Origin: an uncultured Dongia sp.
GTDB taxonomy: Bacteria; Pseudomonadota; Alphaproteobacteria; Dongiales; Dongiaceae
Direction of reading: 5' to 3'
NCBI RefSeq assembly: GCF_936916975.1
Contig: NZ_CAKZGO010000007.1
Location: 186,001-250,000, forward strand
DNA: 64,000 nucleotides
The position numbers and the translations under genes are program-made. The notes below the pieces were generated by a model. The model was not told the origin of the DNA, did not search any database, and was given only the letters and a program-made list of their open reading frames with translations. Shown one piece after another: positions 18,218-27,804 of this stretch. Each line of letters begins with the position of its first letter. Positions within the stretch are counted from its first letter, which is position 1.

Positions 18218-18712
18218 CTATTTGGGCATAACCACGCTCATGTAAGGCGCCGTCGCCTTCTCATCCGCGCCGAAGGGACCCGGCACCTTGTGATCCACTG
18301 CCGGCAACGTCCGCAGATAGGCGACCAGCGCCGCAGCGTCGTCCCTGTTGATATGCCCATAGGACATCCACGGCATCGCCGGCGCCAGCATGCGCCCGTC
18401 AGGCCGCACGCCGGTGGTGAACGCGGCGATCACCTCGGTATCGGTCCACTCGCCCAGGCCCGTCTTCTTGTCCGGCGTCAGATTGGGCGGATAGAAAATC
18501 CCCAGCCCCGGAATCTCGAAACCGATGTCGGATCCGGCCAAAGGTGTCTTCACATTGGGATCGGGCGTGAATGCGCCAGTATTGTGGCAGCCACCGCAAT
18601 CCATGATCTGCGCCAGATAGGCGCCTCGCGCTACCTGGTCATCCGCCTTGGCGCCTGTCACCAGACTGGCAAACATGGCCGTCGCTGTTGTAACGACAAA
18701 ACCGAATTTCAT
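18218..18712 (-). CDS. Periplasmic c-type cytochrome
   Basis: A 164-residue protein with a signal peptide (MKFGFVVTTATAMFASLVTG) and one haem c site CGGCH at about residue 43 of the precursor. Candidate axial methionines are in GRMLAPAMPWMSYG. The C-terminal RDDAAALVAYLRTLPAVDHK is typical of small cytochromes in alcohol/aldehyde dehydrogenase electron chains. Start 18712 has AGGAGAG upstream. There is no dehydrogenase partner nearby, so the electron donor is unknown. Confidence 0.88.
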   Translation of the reverse strand: MKFGFVVTTATAMFASLVTGAKADDQVARGAYLAQIMDCGGCHNTGAFTPDPNVKTPLAGSDIGFEIPGLGIFYPPNLTPDKKTGLGEWTDTEVIAAFTTGVRPDGRMLAPAMPWMSYGHINRDDAAALVAYLRTLPAVDHKVPGPFGADEKATAPYMSVVMPK

Positions 18713-18925
18713 CGCGATCTCTCCTGTGCTCAATAAGCCGGTGCCTACCTAAAGCCGCGGACGCACCGGCAAAACTTAAGAGATTGCTAACCATGCGCTG
18801 CATCACAGGCACTGCCGCGTGCCGCCTGCAGTTTTCCTCGACGGCGCCGAGCCTTAACGCAGTTTTCATGATTTATATGACAAATCATTATGGACACAAG
18901 AATGCGAAACCGGGGAAGGCCACCG

Positions 18926-20944
18926 ATGCTCGAGAGAATTCTGACCAGAATGCGGATCGGCAACCGAATCGCACTGGGATTTGGTGCGCTTCTACTGCTC
19001 CTTGCCGGCACCTCGACCTACAGCGTCATCGCTGCCGGCGGGACCGAGGACAATGTCGCCGCCTATGCCGGCATCTCCGCTGCCACCATCGAGGTGCAGC
19101 AGATCGCCCGCGATGTCGCCCTCCTGCGCAGCGAGATCCTGACCTTCGCCCGCGATCCCAAGCCGGAAACTGCCGACGCCACCCGCGCCATCCTGGCCCG
19201 GTTGGATGCCGCCTTACAGGCCCGCATCGAGCAGGCCAGCAGTGACGGCCAGAAGGCGCTGTTCGAAGAAATGCGCAGCCTGATCACGGCCTATGGGGCG
19301 GATTTCGAAACATCGGTGGCGCTACGTGCTGCCCGCGACAAGATCGTGGCCGAACAATTGGCGCCGGTTGGCGCTGCTGCCAGCAAAACCATGAGCGACC
19401 TCGTCACCGGCGCCTTGGCGGAAAGCAATTTCGAGGGTGCTGCACTCGCCGGCGTCGCTTCCGACGCGCTGATGGCAGCACGCCTCACTGCCACGCGCTA
19501 TCTGGCGGAGATGGACCCGAAGCTCATCGCCACCGCCAAGCAATATGTCACCAAGTTCACCACCAGCATCGCCAAGATGCAGCGCAAGCTCACCACACCG
19601 CAGCAGCGCATGGCGGCCCAGGACGTCACCATGATCCTGTTCAAATATGGCCAGGCCCTGCAATCATTGGCCAAGAGCGCCGACGAAGCCCACCAGTTGA
19701 TTGACGTCGCCATGCCTGAGAAGGCCGGCAAGATTGCAGCCCTCGCCGACCAGATCCGCGATTCCGAAACCAGCCTCCTCGACGGCATCAAGCTGCGCAC
19801 CCAGGCCGCCATGGGTGACACCCGGCGCATCACCATCGGCATCGCTATTGCCGGCCTCGCCTTGGGCGGAATCGGCGCGTGGCTGATCGGACGCAGCATC
19901 TCAGGCCCGATCCGCCGCATGACAACGACGATGAGCGATCTCGCGGGTGGCCGCCTCGATGCCGACATACCAGCGCAGACGCATCGCGATGAGATCGGCG
20001 ACATGGCACGCACTGTCGTGGTGTTCAAGGATGCCCTCCTCGCCCAGCGCGATGCCGACGTTTCCATCCAGGCCGATGCAGCTGCCAAGCTCGCGCGCTC
20101 CCAAGCACTCGATCGGTTGATCGCCGGCTTCGAAGGCAAAGTGGGCGAGCTCGCGGCGTCGCTATCCTCCGCCTCCGGGGCGCTCCAGCTCTCGGCCAAA
20201 TCGATGACCGACACCGCCGATCAGACCAACCGCCAGTCGACTGTCGTCGCCACTGCCGCACAGCAGGCCACTGCCAACGTCCAGACCGTGGCTGCTGCAA
20301 CCGAGGAACTCAGTGCCTCGATCAGTGAGATCGGCCGCCAGGTCAGTCAATCGACCAGCATCGCACAAAAGGCCGTGGCGCAGGCCGCGTATACCAACGA
20401 GCAAGTACATGGGCTTTCTATCGCTGCCCAGGCGATCGGCGACGTCGTCCGCCTGATCAGCGAGATCGCCAGCCAGACAAACCTCCTTGCCCTCAACGCA
20501 ACGATCGAAGCCGCCCGTGCTGGCGACGCCGGGCGCGGCTTTGCCGTGGTGGCGTCCGAGGTCAAGAATCTCGCCAACCAGACAGCGCAAGCGACCGACG
20601 AGATCAGCGCCAAGATCGCCGAGATCCAGCAGGCGACCGATCAATCGGTCGGCGCCATTCAGGGTATCGCCGCGGTAATCGAGGAAATCAGCAGCATCTC
20701 CGTCTCGATCGCCAGCGCCGTCGAACAGCAGACCGCGGCCACCGCCGAAATCGCGCGCAATGTGCAACAGGCAAGCCAAGGCACCACCGAAGTCTCGCTC
20801 AATATCGCCGAGGTCACCATGGCCGCCGGCCAGACCGGCCATGCCGCCGGCGAGGTACTGAGTGCATCGACCGAACTGGGCAACAAATCCACCACCCTCA
20901 ACGAAGAAGTCGGCCGCTTCATCGGCGACGTGCGCGCGCTTTAA
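18926..20944 (+). CDS. Methyl-accepting chemotaxis protein
   Basis: A 672-residue transmembrane chemoreceptor. A first membrane helix lies at about 14-36 ([20 protein letters not shown]). A periplasmic domain of about 270 residues follows, mostly helical with an Ala-rich pattern, possibly of HBM type. A second membrane helix at about 310-330 leads into a HAMP domain ([18 protein letters not shown]). The signalling tip is [20 protein letters not shown]. It controls CheA activity at the cell pole. ATG 18926 with GGGGAAGG upstream is preferred to 18890. Ligand unknown. Confidence 0.92.
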   Translation: MLERILTRMRIGNRIALGFGALLLLLAGTSTYSVIAAGGTEDNVAAYAGISAATIEVQQIARDVALLRSEILTFARDPKPETADATRAILARLDAALQARIEQASSDGQKALFEEMRSLITAYGADFETSVALRAARDKIVAEQLAPVGAAASKTMSDLVTGALAESNFEGAALAGVASDALMAARLTATRYLAEMDPKLIATAKQYVTKFTTSIAKMQRKLTTPQQRMAAQDVTMILFKYGQALQSLAKSADEAHQLIDVAMPEKAGKIAALADQIRDSETSLLDGIKLRTQAAMGDTRRITIGIAIAGLALGGIGAWLIGRSISGPIRRMTTTMSDLAGGRLDADIPAQTHRDEIGDMARTVVVFKDALLAQRDADVSIQADAAAKLARSQALDRLIAGFEGKVGELAASLSSASGALQLSAKSMTDTADQTNRQSTVVATAAQQATANVQTVAAATEELSASISEIGRQVSQSTSIAQKAVAQAAYTNEQVHGLSIAAQAIGDVVRLISEIASQTNLLALNATIEAARAGDAGRGFAVVASEVKNLANQTAQATDEISAKIAEIQQATDQSVGAIQGIAAVIEEISSISVSIASAVEQQTAATAEIARNVQQASQGTTEVSLNIAEVTMAAGQTGHAAGEVLSASTELGNKSTTLNEEVGRFIGDVRAL

Positions 20945-20960
20945 TCTCGTGAATCAAAAA

Positions 20961-20988
20961 GGGCCGCGATTCGCATCGCGGCCCATTT
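20961..20988 (+). terminator. Intrinsic terminator after chemoreceptor gene
   Basis: GGGCCGCGAT (20961-20970) pairs with ATCGCGGCCC (20975-20984), preceded by AAAAA and followed by ATTTCTT. It can work on both strands for the convergent DUF992 gene. Confidence 0.85.
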
Positions 20989-21008
20989 CTTCTACGACCT
21001 GAAGGACG

Positions 21009-21476
21009 TTAAATTCCCGGACGCAGTTCGATCTGCGCGACGCCGGCGGCGACATTGATGCCGACGCTGCCCGTGACGCTCACCGGCTGCAGGGCGATCT
21101 GGCTGTTGCCGCCACCCACCAGCACATTAGCGCCGAGGCCGAGGCCGGCCGCGACATCCGCCGTGGCGCCGCCATACTGGCCGGCGAGCGCACCCGGGGC
21201 GACGTTGCCCGGCGCGAACACGACCCAGATCATGTGGGCTTCCTTGGTGAAACCGATATCGACACCGTATTTGTTGATCTCGCCGTTATAGACTTCGGCG
21301 GAACCGTCCGGGCGGGTGAACACACAGGACATCGTCTTCGACGAACCGAAGATGAAGCCCATACCGCCGGCTACATTGCAGCTCAGCGAACCAACATTGA
21401 CGCCCGACGCCGAAAAGGCCGGGACAGCAGAAATCATCAGCGCCGCGGCGGCGGCGATCAGGCTACGCATATTCAT
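21009..21476 (-). CDS. DUF992 secreted protein
   Basis: A 155-residue protein with a signal peptide (RSLIAAAAALMISAVPAFSA) and the DUF992 pattern: VNVGSLSCNVAGGMGFIFGS, then MSCVFTRPDG, Y-GEI, and a Gly/Ala-rich C-terminus. The family is almost restricted to alphaproteobacteria and has no known function; it is exported to the periplasm. Two conserved cysteines probably form a disulphide. ATG 21476 is used because GGGAGC lies upstream; 21470 is an alternative. It is a single gene. Confidence 0.85.
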   Translation of the reverse strand: MNMRSLIAAAAALMISAVPAFSASGVNVGSLSCNVAGGMGFIFGSSKTMSCVFTRPDGSAEVYNGEINKYGVDIGFTKEAHMIWVVFAPGNVAPGALAGQYGGATADVAAGLGLGANVLVGGGNSQIALQPVSVTGSVGINVAAGVAQIELRPGI

Positions 21477-21696
21477 ATTGAAGCTCCCATGAATGAAGAC
21501 GTCCGTCGCCCGTCCGCGGCGGTAAGGACAATCTAGCCTCGGCCGATTGAAAATCCCAGTGCGGACTAGTCCATTCGCTGTGACGCCCCTCACAAAGCCT
21601 TGATTTACGCTGCTTTGCGAATTTCCTCCCGATCATGCGGAATATTTGCCGCTCCGCACCGGGAAGGTTAGTCTCCAGGGTAGGCATCCCAAAACA

Positions 21697-22611
21697 GTGC
21701 AGACCTTGCAGAAACGCCATCTCCCGCCACTCAACGCCCTGCGCACCTTCGAAGCCGCCGCCCGCCATCTCCATATGGGCAAGGCGGCGGACGAGTTGGG
21801 CGTGACGCATGGCGCCGTTTCGAAGCAGATCGTCAATCTCGAAGACCAGTTCGGCTTCAGCCTGTTCCAGCGCATCGGCAATCGTCTTGTCCTCACCGAA
21901 CAGGGACAGAAACTGCTGAAGGCCTCGACCACGGCCTTCGACCAGCTCGGCGACGCGATCGCGCGGCTGGACGGAGCCTCTATCGACGGCGAATTGCGCG
22001 TCTCGATCCCCTCGGCCTTTGCCGAGAAATGGCTGATCCCGCGCCTTGGCAAATTCATTGCAATGGTGCCTGGATTGAAGCTGGTCCTGCTCTCGGCCAA
22101 TGCCAGCTACAACCGGGCCGGCGAGGATGTGCTGGGCGACAACCTCGATCTTGCCGTGCGGTTTGGCGAGCCGGTCTGGCGCGACGGAACGGCGCGACTC
22201 CTCTCTCATGTCGGCTCTTTCCCCGTCTGCAGCCCGGCCTTGGGCGGCAGCCTCAAAAGCCCGGCCGATATCCTGCAGCACACCTTGCTGCTGGATGACC
22301 CGCAGGGTGCCAACTGGCAGCGATGGCTGTCCCGCGCCGGCCTGACTCAGCCGGACCTGCCCAACACCATCTACTTCCAGGACTTCAACCTGCTGCTGGC
22401 CGCCGCGAAACAGGGGCTGGGCCTATGCCTTGCCGACCAGATCACCGCCGGCGAGGATCTGGCGCACGGCCAACTCCTGCGCCCATTCCCTCAATCGATC
22501 GAGCATCTGGGCGCCTATTTTGTGATCCTGCCACCCCTTGTCTCGCCCGGCGCCCGCGCCTTCGCCGAGTGGCTGGAGACGGAGATGGCCGCGTCCATTG
22601 GCCCAACCTAG
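21697..22611 (+). CDS. LysR-family regulator, GcvA-like
   Basis: A LysR-type regulator of about 304 residues. The DNA-binding helix-turn-helix is at about 10-65 (PPLNALRTFEAAARHLHMGK, then GVTHGAVSKQIVNLEDQFG), and a periplasmic-binding-like effector domain follows. The opening PPLNALRTFEAAARH is typical of the GcvA/AmpR branch. No ATG is available near the family start. GTG 21697 is the best guess, and TTG 21706 is also possible. The target is not obvious because both neighbours are transcribed independently. Confidence 0.85.
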   Translation: MQTLQKRHLPPLNALRTFEAAARHLHMGKAADELGVTHGAVSKQIVNLEDQFGFSLFQRIGNRLVLTEQGQKLLKASTTAFDQLGDAIARLDGASIDGELRVSIPSAFAEKWLIPRLGKFIAMVPGLKLVLLSANASYNRAGEDVLGDNLDLAVRFGEPVWRDGTARLLSHVGSFPVCSPALGGSLKSPADILQHTLLLDDPQGANWQRWLSRAGLTQPDLPNTIYFQDFNLLLAAAKQGLGLCLADQITAGEDLAHGQLLRPFPQSIEHLGAYFVILPPLVSPGARAFAEWLETEMAASIGPT

Positions 22612-22732
22612 GCCCGCACACCCATTATCCCACACCAATTTGTAAGACAAATCTCCGCCGTCTTAACTGAATAGAAACTGCTTCGTGATAAGTCATCGAT
22701 ACTGATCTATCCCTCGCCCCACGGAGCGCACC

Positions 22733-24409
22733 TTGACCCTCAAAAACATCACCATATCCGCAAAAGTAATCATGCTCGTCATGATGCTGGCGGGGCTTTC
22801 CGCCGTTATCGCCGTCACCGGCTGGTATGGCATGAGCCGCATGGGTCAGACGCTGGAAGATGTCGGCACGGTCGAATCCGCGGCCCGCGAGGCGATGGAT
22901 CTGCGCCTCGACATCATCGCCATCAGCCGCATGACCTATCAGTTGGCGCAAAGCCCGGAGAAGGCGGCCGATTTCCAGAAGGAAACCGAGCGCCGCACCG
23001 GTGAGATGATGGAACGCTTCGCCATCCTCGACGCCGCCGCCGACGCGCAACAGAAGACTCAGCTGGATGCCGTCAAAGGTGTCCTTGCCCCCTATTTCGA
23101 CAAAATCCGCGCGCTGGTCGACGTCGCCGCCAAGGGTGGTGACAAGGCGGCCATCGACGCCGCCCTCAAGGACGGTCTCGCGGCCCAGAAAGTCGTCACC
23201 GACACGGTCAAGATCTACAGCACCTATTCCGCCGAACGCATGACGGCGATGCGCGACGGCGCTCTTGCCTTGTCCGCCAACGCGCAATGGGTTCAGATCG
23301 TCGTCGCCCTCGTCGGCATCGTGTTCGGCGTTCTGGTCGGCTACATCGTCGCCAAGCGCGGCATCGTGAACCCGATCCGCCGAGTCACCGAAGCGCTGCA
23401 GAGCCTCGCCAACGGCAATCTCAACGTCGAGGTCGTCGGCACCGAGCGCCGCGACGAAGTGGGCGACATTGCCCGCACCATGGCGACCTTCAAGGAAAAC
23501 GCCGAGGCGCGGGCCAAGCTCGCGCTTGAGGAAGAGCGTCAGCAGCGCGAGAAGATCGCCCAGGGCGAGCGCGTGGCGAAGCTGATCCAGGCCTTCGAAG
23601 GTCAGACCACCAATGTGCTGGGCATCATCAATGCCGCTGCCGGCACGTTGAACCAGACCGCCGGCACCTTGTCCAACGCCTCCGACGAAACCTCGCATCA
23701 GACCACGGCCGTCGCGGCCGCGTCCGAAGAAGCTACCCGCAATGTCGAATTGGTCGCCGCGGCGACCGAGGAGATGTCGGCCTCGATCCGTGAAATCGCC
23801 CAGCAGATGGCTGGTGCCCGCACGGTTGCCAATGATGCGGCTGCCCGTGCCCAGGAAGCCCGCAGCATGGTGCGCAATCTCGAGGAAGCCGGCACCCGCA
23901 TCGGCGATGTGATCGGCCTCATCAACGACATCGCCAGCCAGACCAACCTCCTCGCTCTCAACGCCACCATTGAGGCGGCGCGGGCTGGCGAAGCCGGTCG
24001 CGGCTTTGCCGTGGTCGCTACCGAAGTGAAATCTCTTGCCACCCAGACCGGCACTGCGACCGAGGACATCCGCAGCCAGGTCGAAAGCATGCGCAGCAGC
24101 ATCACCTCGGCCACCGACGTGATCAGTGAAATCGCCACCGTTATCGATCGCCTCAACGAAATGGCGACAGCGGTCGCCAGCACCATCGAGGAACAGACCG
24201 CCGCCACCCAGGAAATCGGCCGGAATGCCACCGAAGCTGCCCAGGGTACCCAGGAAGTGGCGAAATCCATCGGCCATGTCTCGGTTGCCGCTGCGACCAC
24301 GGCGGACGGCGCCGGCAAAGTGCTCGACGCCGCCAACGGCCTCACCTTGCAGACCGATACCCTGCGCCGGAACATTGTCGACTTCATCAGCGGCGTCCGT
24401 GCCGCGTAA
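22733..24409 (+). CDS. Methyl-accepting chemotaxis protein, TTG start
   Basis: A 558-residue chemoreceptor. The first membrane helix is at about 10-30, a helical periplasmic domain of about 150 residues follows, and the second membrane helix lies at about 185-207 ([20 protein letters not shown]). HAMP follows at about 210-262, then the cytoplasmic signalling domain with tip [23 protein letters not shown] 22733 is chosen because CGGAGCG lies upstream and the encoded [11 protein letters not shown] is the typical first segment. It shares the tip but not the sensor with the receptor at 18926. Ligand unknown. Confidence 0.92.
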   Translation: MTLKNITISAKVIMLVMMLAGLSAVIAVTGWYGMSRMGQTLEDVGTVESAAREAMDLRLDIIAISRMTYQLAQSPEKAADFQKETERRTGEMMERFAILDAAADAQQKTQLDAVKGVLAPYFDKIRALVDVAAKGGDKAAIDAALKDGLAAQKVVTDTVKIYSTYSAERMTAMRDGALALSANAQWVQIVVALVGIVFGVLVGYIVAKRGIVNPIRRVTEALQSLANGNLNVEVVGTERRDEVGDIARTMATFKENAEARAKLALEEERQQREKIAQGERVAKLIQAFEGQTTNVLGIINAAAGTLNQTAGTLSNASDETSHQTTAVAAASEEATRNVELVAAATEEMSASIREIAQQMAGARTVANDAAARAQEARSMVRNLEEAGTRIGDVIGLINDIASQTNLLALNATIEAARAGEAGRGFAVVATEVKSLATQTGTATEDIRSQVESMRSSITSATDVISEIATVIDRLNEMATAVASTIEEQTAATQEIGRNATEAAQGTQEVAKSIGHVSVAAATTADGAGKVLDAANGLTLQTDTLRRNIVDFISGVRAA

Positions 24410-24431
24410 GCGGCGCCCGCCTGTGAGAAAT

Positions 24432-24478
24432 AGTGGACCACACCCGGAACTTTAGTCCCTGTTCCGGGCGTGACCACT
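24432..24478 (+). terminator. Long imperfect hairpin after chemoreceptor gene
   Basis: AGTGG...CCCGGAAC (24432-24450) pairs with GTTCCGGG...CCACT (24461-24478). About sixteen pairs form, with two mismatches and one bulge. It ends 48 bases before the next start. No T-run is present, so it may be a terminator or a leader structure of the next gene. Confidence 0.45.
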
Positions 24479-24525
24479 GCTGTTAGTCTCGCCCCATCAA
24501 ATCACATCAGATGGGGAATACTCCG

Positions 24526-25458
24526 ATGACTACCACCCAGACTCCGTTGCGCGGCCGTGTTGTCGGCGGCGGCACGCCGCTCATGAAGAAATGGAACCTC
24601 GCCTCGGAATCCGGCGCCCTCAAGGACGTACTCCTCGGGCCGGCCGAAGGCTTCCGCTGGATGGGCCTGGAGAACGCCCAATGGTCGTCGCTGGTCCGCG
24701 ACACCATGCGCAAGGGCTACAAGTTCGACAAGCAGGTCGCCATGCGCCAGCACCGCGAGATGGTCAACGCCTACGAAGATGCCGGCGTCAACTGCCACTT
24801 CCTGCCGCTCGACGAGCACAACCCCTATCAGGTCTACGCCCGCGATTCCTCGTTCATGACGCCCTATGGCGCCGTCATCTGCCAGATGGCCAATCCGCGC
24901 CGCCGCGGCGAATACGCGTCATGCCTGCGCTTCTATCTGGAGAACGACATCCCCGTATACGACATGGTGAGCTCAGGCAATTTCGAAGGCGGCGATTTCA
25001 ACATCATCGCCGACAAGACCGCTCTCATCGGCTACACCGACCACCGCTCGGAAGAAATTTCCGCCCGCCAGATCTCGGAATGGATGAAGGATGAAGGCTG
25101 GGAAATCAAATTCGCCCCCATCGACCAGTTCTACGTCCATATCGATCTGATGGTCTGCATGCTGAACGAGCATGTCGCCGCTGTGTGCCTGGAGACGACC
25201 GAGGACGATGTCATCGATTTCCTGAAACAGAAGAAGATCGAGATCATCCCGGCGACGTTCAAGGAAACCATGGCGCTCGGCTGCAACGTCGTTGCGCTGG
25301 GCAAGGACCGCATCCTCTCGACGCTGGGCGCCAAGGATTTGAACGCCAAGATGCGGGCCAATGGCTTCACCGTCTACGACCCGGACATGACCATGTTCAC
25401 CTGGGCCGGCGGCGGCGTCCACTGCATGTGCCAACCGCTTAACCGCGAAGCAGCGTAG
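24526..25458 (+). CDS. Amidinotransferase/arginine-deiminase-fold enzyme
   Basis: A 310-residue guanidino-group-modifying enzyme, only distantly related to the one at 9441. Acidic residues are in FEGGDFNI, a His in YVHIDLMVCML, and the nucleophilic Cys in GGGVHCMCQPL at the C-terminus. RDSSFMTPYG fits the conserved Arg/Asp loop of DDAH-like enzymes. ATG 24526 is used because GGGGA lies 9 bases upstream, whereas ATG 24511 has no ribosome site. It is a single gene, convergent with the acyl-CoA synthetase. Substrate could be arginine, a methylarginine or another guanidino acid. Confidence 0.78.
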   Translation: MTTTQTPLRGRVVGGGTPLMKKWNLASESGALKDVLLGPAEGFRWMGLENAQWSSLVRDTMRKGYKFDKQVAMRQHREMVNAYEDAGVNCHFLPLDEHNPYQVYARDSSFMTPYGAVICQMANPRRRGEYASCLRFYLENDIPVYDMVSSGNFEGGDFNIIADKTALIGYTDHRSEEISARQISEWMKDEGWEIKFAPIDQFYVHIDLMVCMLNEHVAAVCLETTEDDVIDFLKQKKIEIIPATFKETMALGCNVVALGKDRILSTLGAKDLNAKMRANGFTVYDPDMTMFTWAGGGVHCMCQPLNREAA

Positions 25459-25462
25459 GAGC

Positions 25463-25601
25463 CCCCTCACCCCAACCCCTCTCCCGCAAGGGGAGAGGGG
25501 CGTGAGCCTCGCCCGCGCAGCAAGTTCTAGAAAATCAAAACGAGTATTGCCGACAAATCTCATCCCCTCTCCCCTCGCGGGAGAGGGTCAGGGTGAGGGG
25601 T
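25463..25601. repeat. Paired REP-like element, family A copy 2
   Basis: The left arm (25463-25500) and right arm (25564-25601) are inverted hairpin units with cores CTCTCCCGCAAGGGGAGAG and CTCTCCCCTCGCGGGAGAG. It matches copy 1 in length (about 140 bases), arms and the shared 17-base middle segment, but in reverse orientation. It lies between convergent genes. Confidence 0.85.
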
Positions 25602-25608
25602 GTTTCAG

Positions 25609-27687
25609 CTAACCCACTGCCGCCACAACCAACGCATCCACGGCCACGGCACCACGTTCGTTCACAATGAGCGGATTAACATCAATCTCCGCGATCAAGC
25701 CTTCAAGATCCGCGACCATCACCGAGAACGCTGCAAAGGCCTGCGCCAATCTCTCAATATCCGCTGGCTTCGCACCACGCTTGCCATCCAGCAGCGGCCG
25801 CAGTGACAGGCGGTCGATCTGCCGTCGCGCCTCGACCGCGCCGAAAGCCGGCAGGACGAAGCGCCGGTCAGCCATCATCTCGATCAGCACGCCACCGGCG
25901 CCAACGATGACGATCGGGCCGAATTGCTCGTCCTGGATCATGCCGAAGGAGATCTCGATCCCCTTCCCCGCCATCGGCATCAAGAGCACGCGGGCACCCA
26001 ACCGTGTCTTGAGGTCGGCATAGGCCACACCCAGTGCCGCCGCATCGGCCAGATTCAACTTCACACCGCCCACATCCGATTTATGCAGAATGCCCGGTTC
26101 CGCCGTCTTCATGACGACCGGATAGCCGATCTTCGCGGCGGCCGCTTGGGCCGTCTCCAAACTTTCGGCGTGGGCATGCGCGATCACCGGAACTCCGTAA
26201 TCCGCCAGCAAATCGAGCGCGTCGGCTTCGGACAACGCCATTCCTGGCGCCAACCGCTTCTGCCATTTGGCACGCAATCCAACCGGCGCCGCAGTAGGCC
26301 TATCGGCACCAAGCGCCTTACGGTCCCGCTCCGCCATCAGCTTCTTGACCAGGCCCAGCATATTCTCAACACCCGAGAGCACCGGCACGCCGTCATGCGA
26401 CAAGCGCACCGCGACATCGTCACTGGAATTGCTGGCGACATTGGTCGTCAGCATCACCAGCTTGGTGGTCCGTGCCCGCACGCGGCGCAAAATGTCTCCA
26501 TAGCCTTCGGTCAAATAGTAGCCATCCCGCGTCTCGACGCAGAGCGAGGCCATCGCGGTGTCGGGATCATCGACCAGGGCCTGCAGGCAATCCTCGAAGA
26601 TGCCCTCCCAATCGGCGCCCGTCCCCCAGGCATCGAGCGGATTGATCGGCTCCAACCCGTAATCCAGCCGCGCCGCAAGCTTATCGCGCGTCGCCTCGTT
26701 GATCTTCGCGAACGGCACGCCGGTCTCGATCCCCAGGTCCATCACCAATTCTCGGAAGCCGCCGGAATCATGCACCGTGGCGAGGCCGCCCTTGGCTAAC
26801 GGGCGATCGCCGGCCAGGAAATGAATCGCATTGCTGAGCGCATCCATATTGGCGACCTCGATGACGCCGTAATGATCGAACAGCGCCTGATAGGCCGCGT
26901 GGTTGCCGGCGATGGCGCCGGAATGGGAGACGGCAAGCGCTGCACTCTCCGCCGTGCGGCCGACCTTCAGGGCGACGACCGGAATGTTCTTCGCGCGCGC
27001 CTTGGCAAGCGACGCCTTGAAGCCCGCCGGATCGCGCACAGTTTCCAGGAACAGCGCCACCACTTTCGTTGCCGGAATATCGAGGGCAAAATCCATATAG
27101 GCGGCGACATCGGTTGCCAGCTCCTGCCCCGCCGACACGGCGAGGCTGAATCCCATGCGCTTGTCGTTGTGGCACAGCGCTGAAAAGGCCGAGCCGGAAT
27201 GTGTGATGAACGCGACGGACCCCTTGCGCAGCCAATCCGGCGGCGGGAAGCCGCAGACGCGCAGGCCGTAATCGAGGTGATAGAAGCCCATGCCGTTGCC
27301 GCCGCAGATCGCAATGCCGGCGGCCCTGGCTTTCATCGAGATCCGCTCGGTCAGCTTGGGTTCGGTATCGTTTTCCAGATAGCCGCTGGCAAAGATCGTG
27401 GCGGCGCCGATGCCGCATTTGATGATCTCGTCGAGCGCCGCTTCAAGTCGCGCATTGGCGATGCCCAGCACCGCCATGTCGACCACTTCGGGCAGATCGG
27501 AGAGCGATCTGTAGCATATCTGCCCGTCGATCTCGTCATAGCCCGGATTGACGAAATAAATCTTTGACGGCGTGCCCGCCATGCCCGTCGAGGTGATCAT
27601 CCCGCGCCCGACGGTCCCCGCCTTCGGACTGGCACCGACAAGCGCCACGCTCTTCGGCCGCAACAGCCGATCCAGTTTATGTGCCAT
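25609..27687 (-). CDS. NDP-forming acyl-CoA synthetase (fused alpha-beta)
   Basis: A 692-residue fused acetyl/acyl-CoA synthetase of the ADP-forming type. In order: a CoA-binding Rossmann domain (PKSVALVGASPKAGTVGRGM), succinyl-CoA-ligase-like domains with a phospho-histidine candidate in AVSHSGAIAGN, and a C-terminal ATP-grasp domain from about residue 475 (IGYPVVMKTAEPGILHKSDV). It joins a carboxylate to CoA, or makes ATP in reverse. Some relatives are protein acetyltransferases (Pat), but no GNAT domain is fused here. It lies downstream of the long TetR gene on the same strand, so it may be in its operon. Substrate unknown. Confidence 0.88.
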   Translation of the reverse strand: MAHKLDRLLRPKSVALVGASPKAGTVGRGMITSTGMAGTPSKIYFVNPGYDEIDGQICYRSLSDLPEVVDMAVLGIANARLEAALDEIIKCGIGAATIFASGYLENDTEPKLTERISMKARAAGIAICGGNGMGFYHLDYGLRVCGFPPPDWLRKGSVAFITHSGSAFSALCHNDKRMGFSLAVSAGQELATDVAAYMDFALDIPATKVVALFLETVRDPAGFKASLAKARAKNIPVVALKVGRTAESAALAVSHSGAIAGNHAAYQALFDHYGVIEVANMDALSNAIHFLAGDRPLAKGGLATVHDSGGFRELVMDLGIETGVPFAKINEATRDKLAARLDYGLEPINPLDAWGTGADWEGIFEDCLQALVDDPDTAMASLCVETRDGYYLTEGYGDILRRVRARTTKLVMLTTNVASNSSDDVAVRLSHDGVPVLSGVENMLGLVKKLMAERDRKALGADRPTAAPVGLRAKWQKRLAPGMALSEADALDLLADYGVPVIAHAHAESLETAQAAAAKIGYPVVMKTAEPGILHKSDVGGVKLNLADAAALGVAYADLKTRLGARVLLMPMAGKGIEISFGMIQDEQFGPIVIVGAGGVLIEMMADRRFVLPAFGAVEARRQIDRLSLRPLLDGKRGAKPADIERLAQAFAAFSVMVADLEGLIAEIDVNPLIVNERGAVAVDALVVAAVG

Positions 27688-27697
27688 CCCAGTTCAC

Positions 27698-27797
27698 TCC
27701 CCCCCTTCAGGGGGGAGGTCGGGAGGGGGGCCTGCCGGCGAACCCGGCACCACCCGTCACTTCGCCCCCACCCTGCCCTCCCCCTGAAGGGGGAGGG
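27698..27797. repeat. Paired REP-like element, family C
   Basis: Two inverted hairpin arms: CTCCCCCCTTCAGGGGGGAG with tail (27698-27730) and CCCTCCCCCTGAAGGGGGAG with lead (27765-27797). The architecture is the same as families A and B but the core differs. It sits between the tetR stop and the acyl-CoA synthetase start. Confidence 0.8.
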
Positions 27798-27804
27798 TTA
27801 CTTT

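Noticed and set aside
22625-24277. A 550-codon minus-strand frame opposite the second chemoreceptor
   Set aside because: Composition is low-complexity (Gly, Asp, His) and mirrors the chemoreceptor codons. There is no ribosome site or domain.
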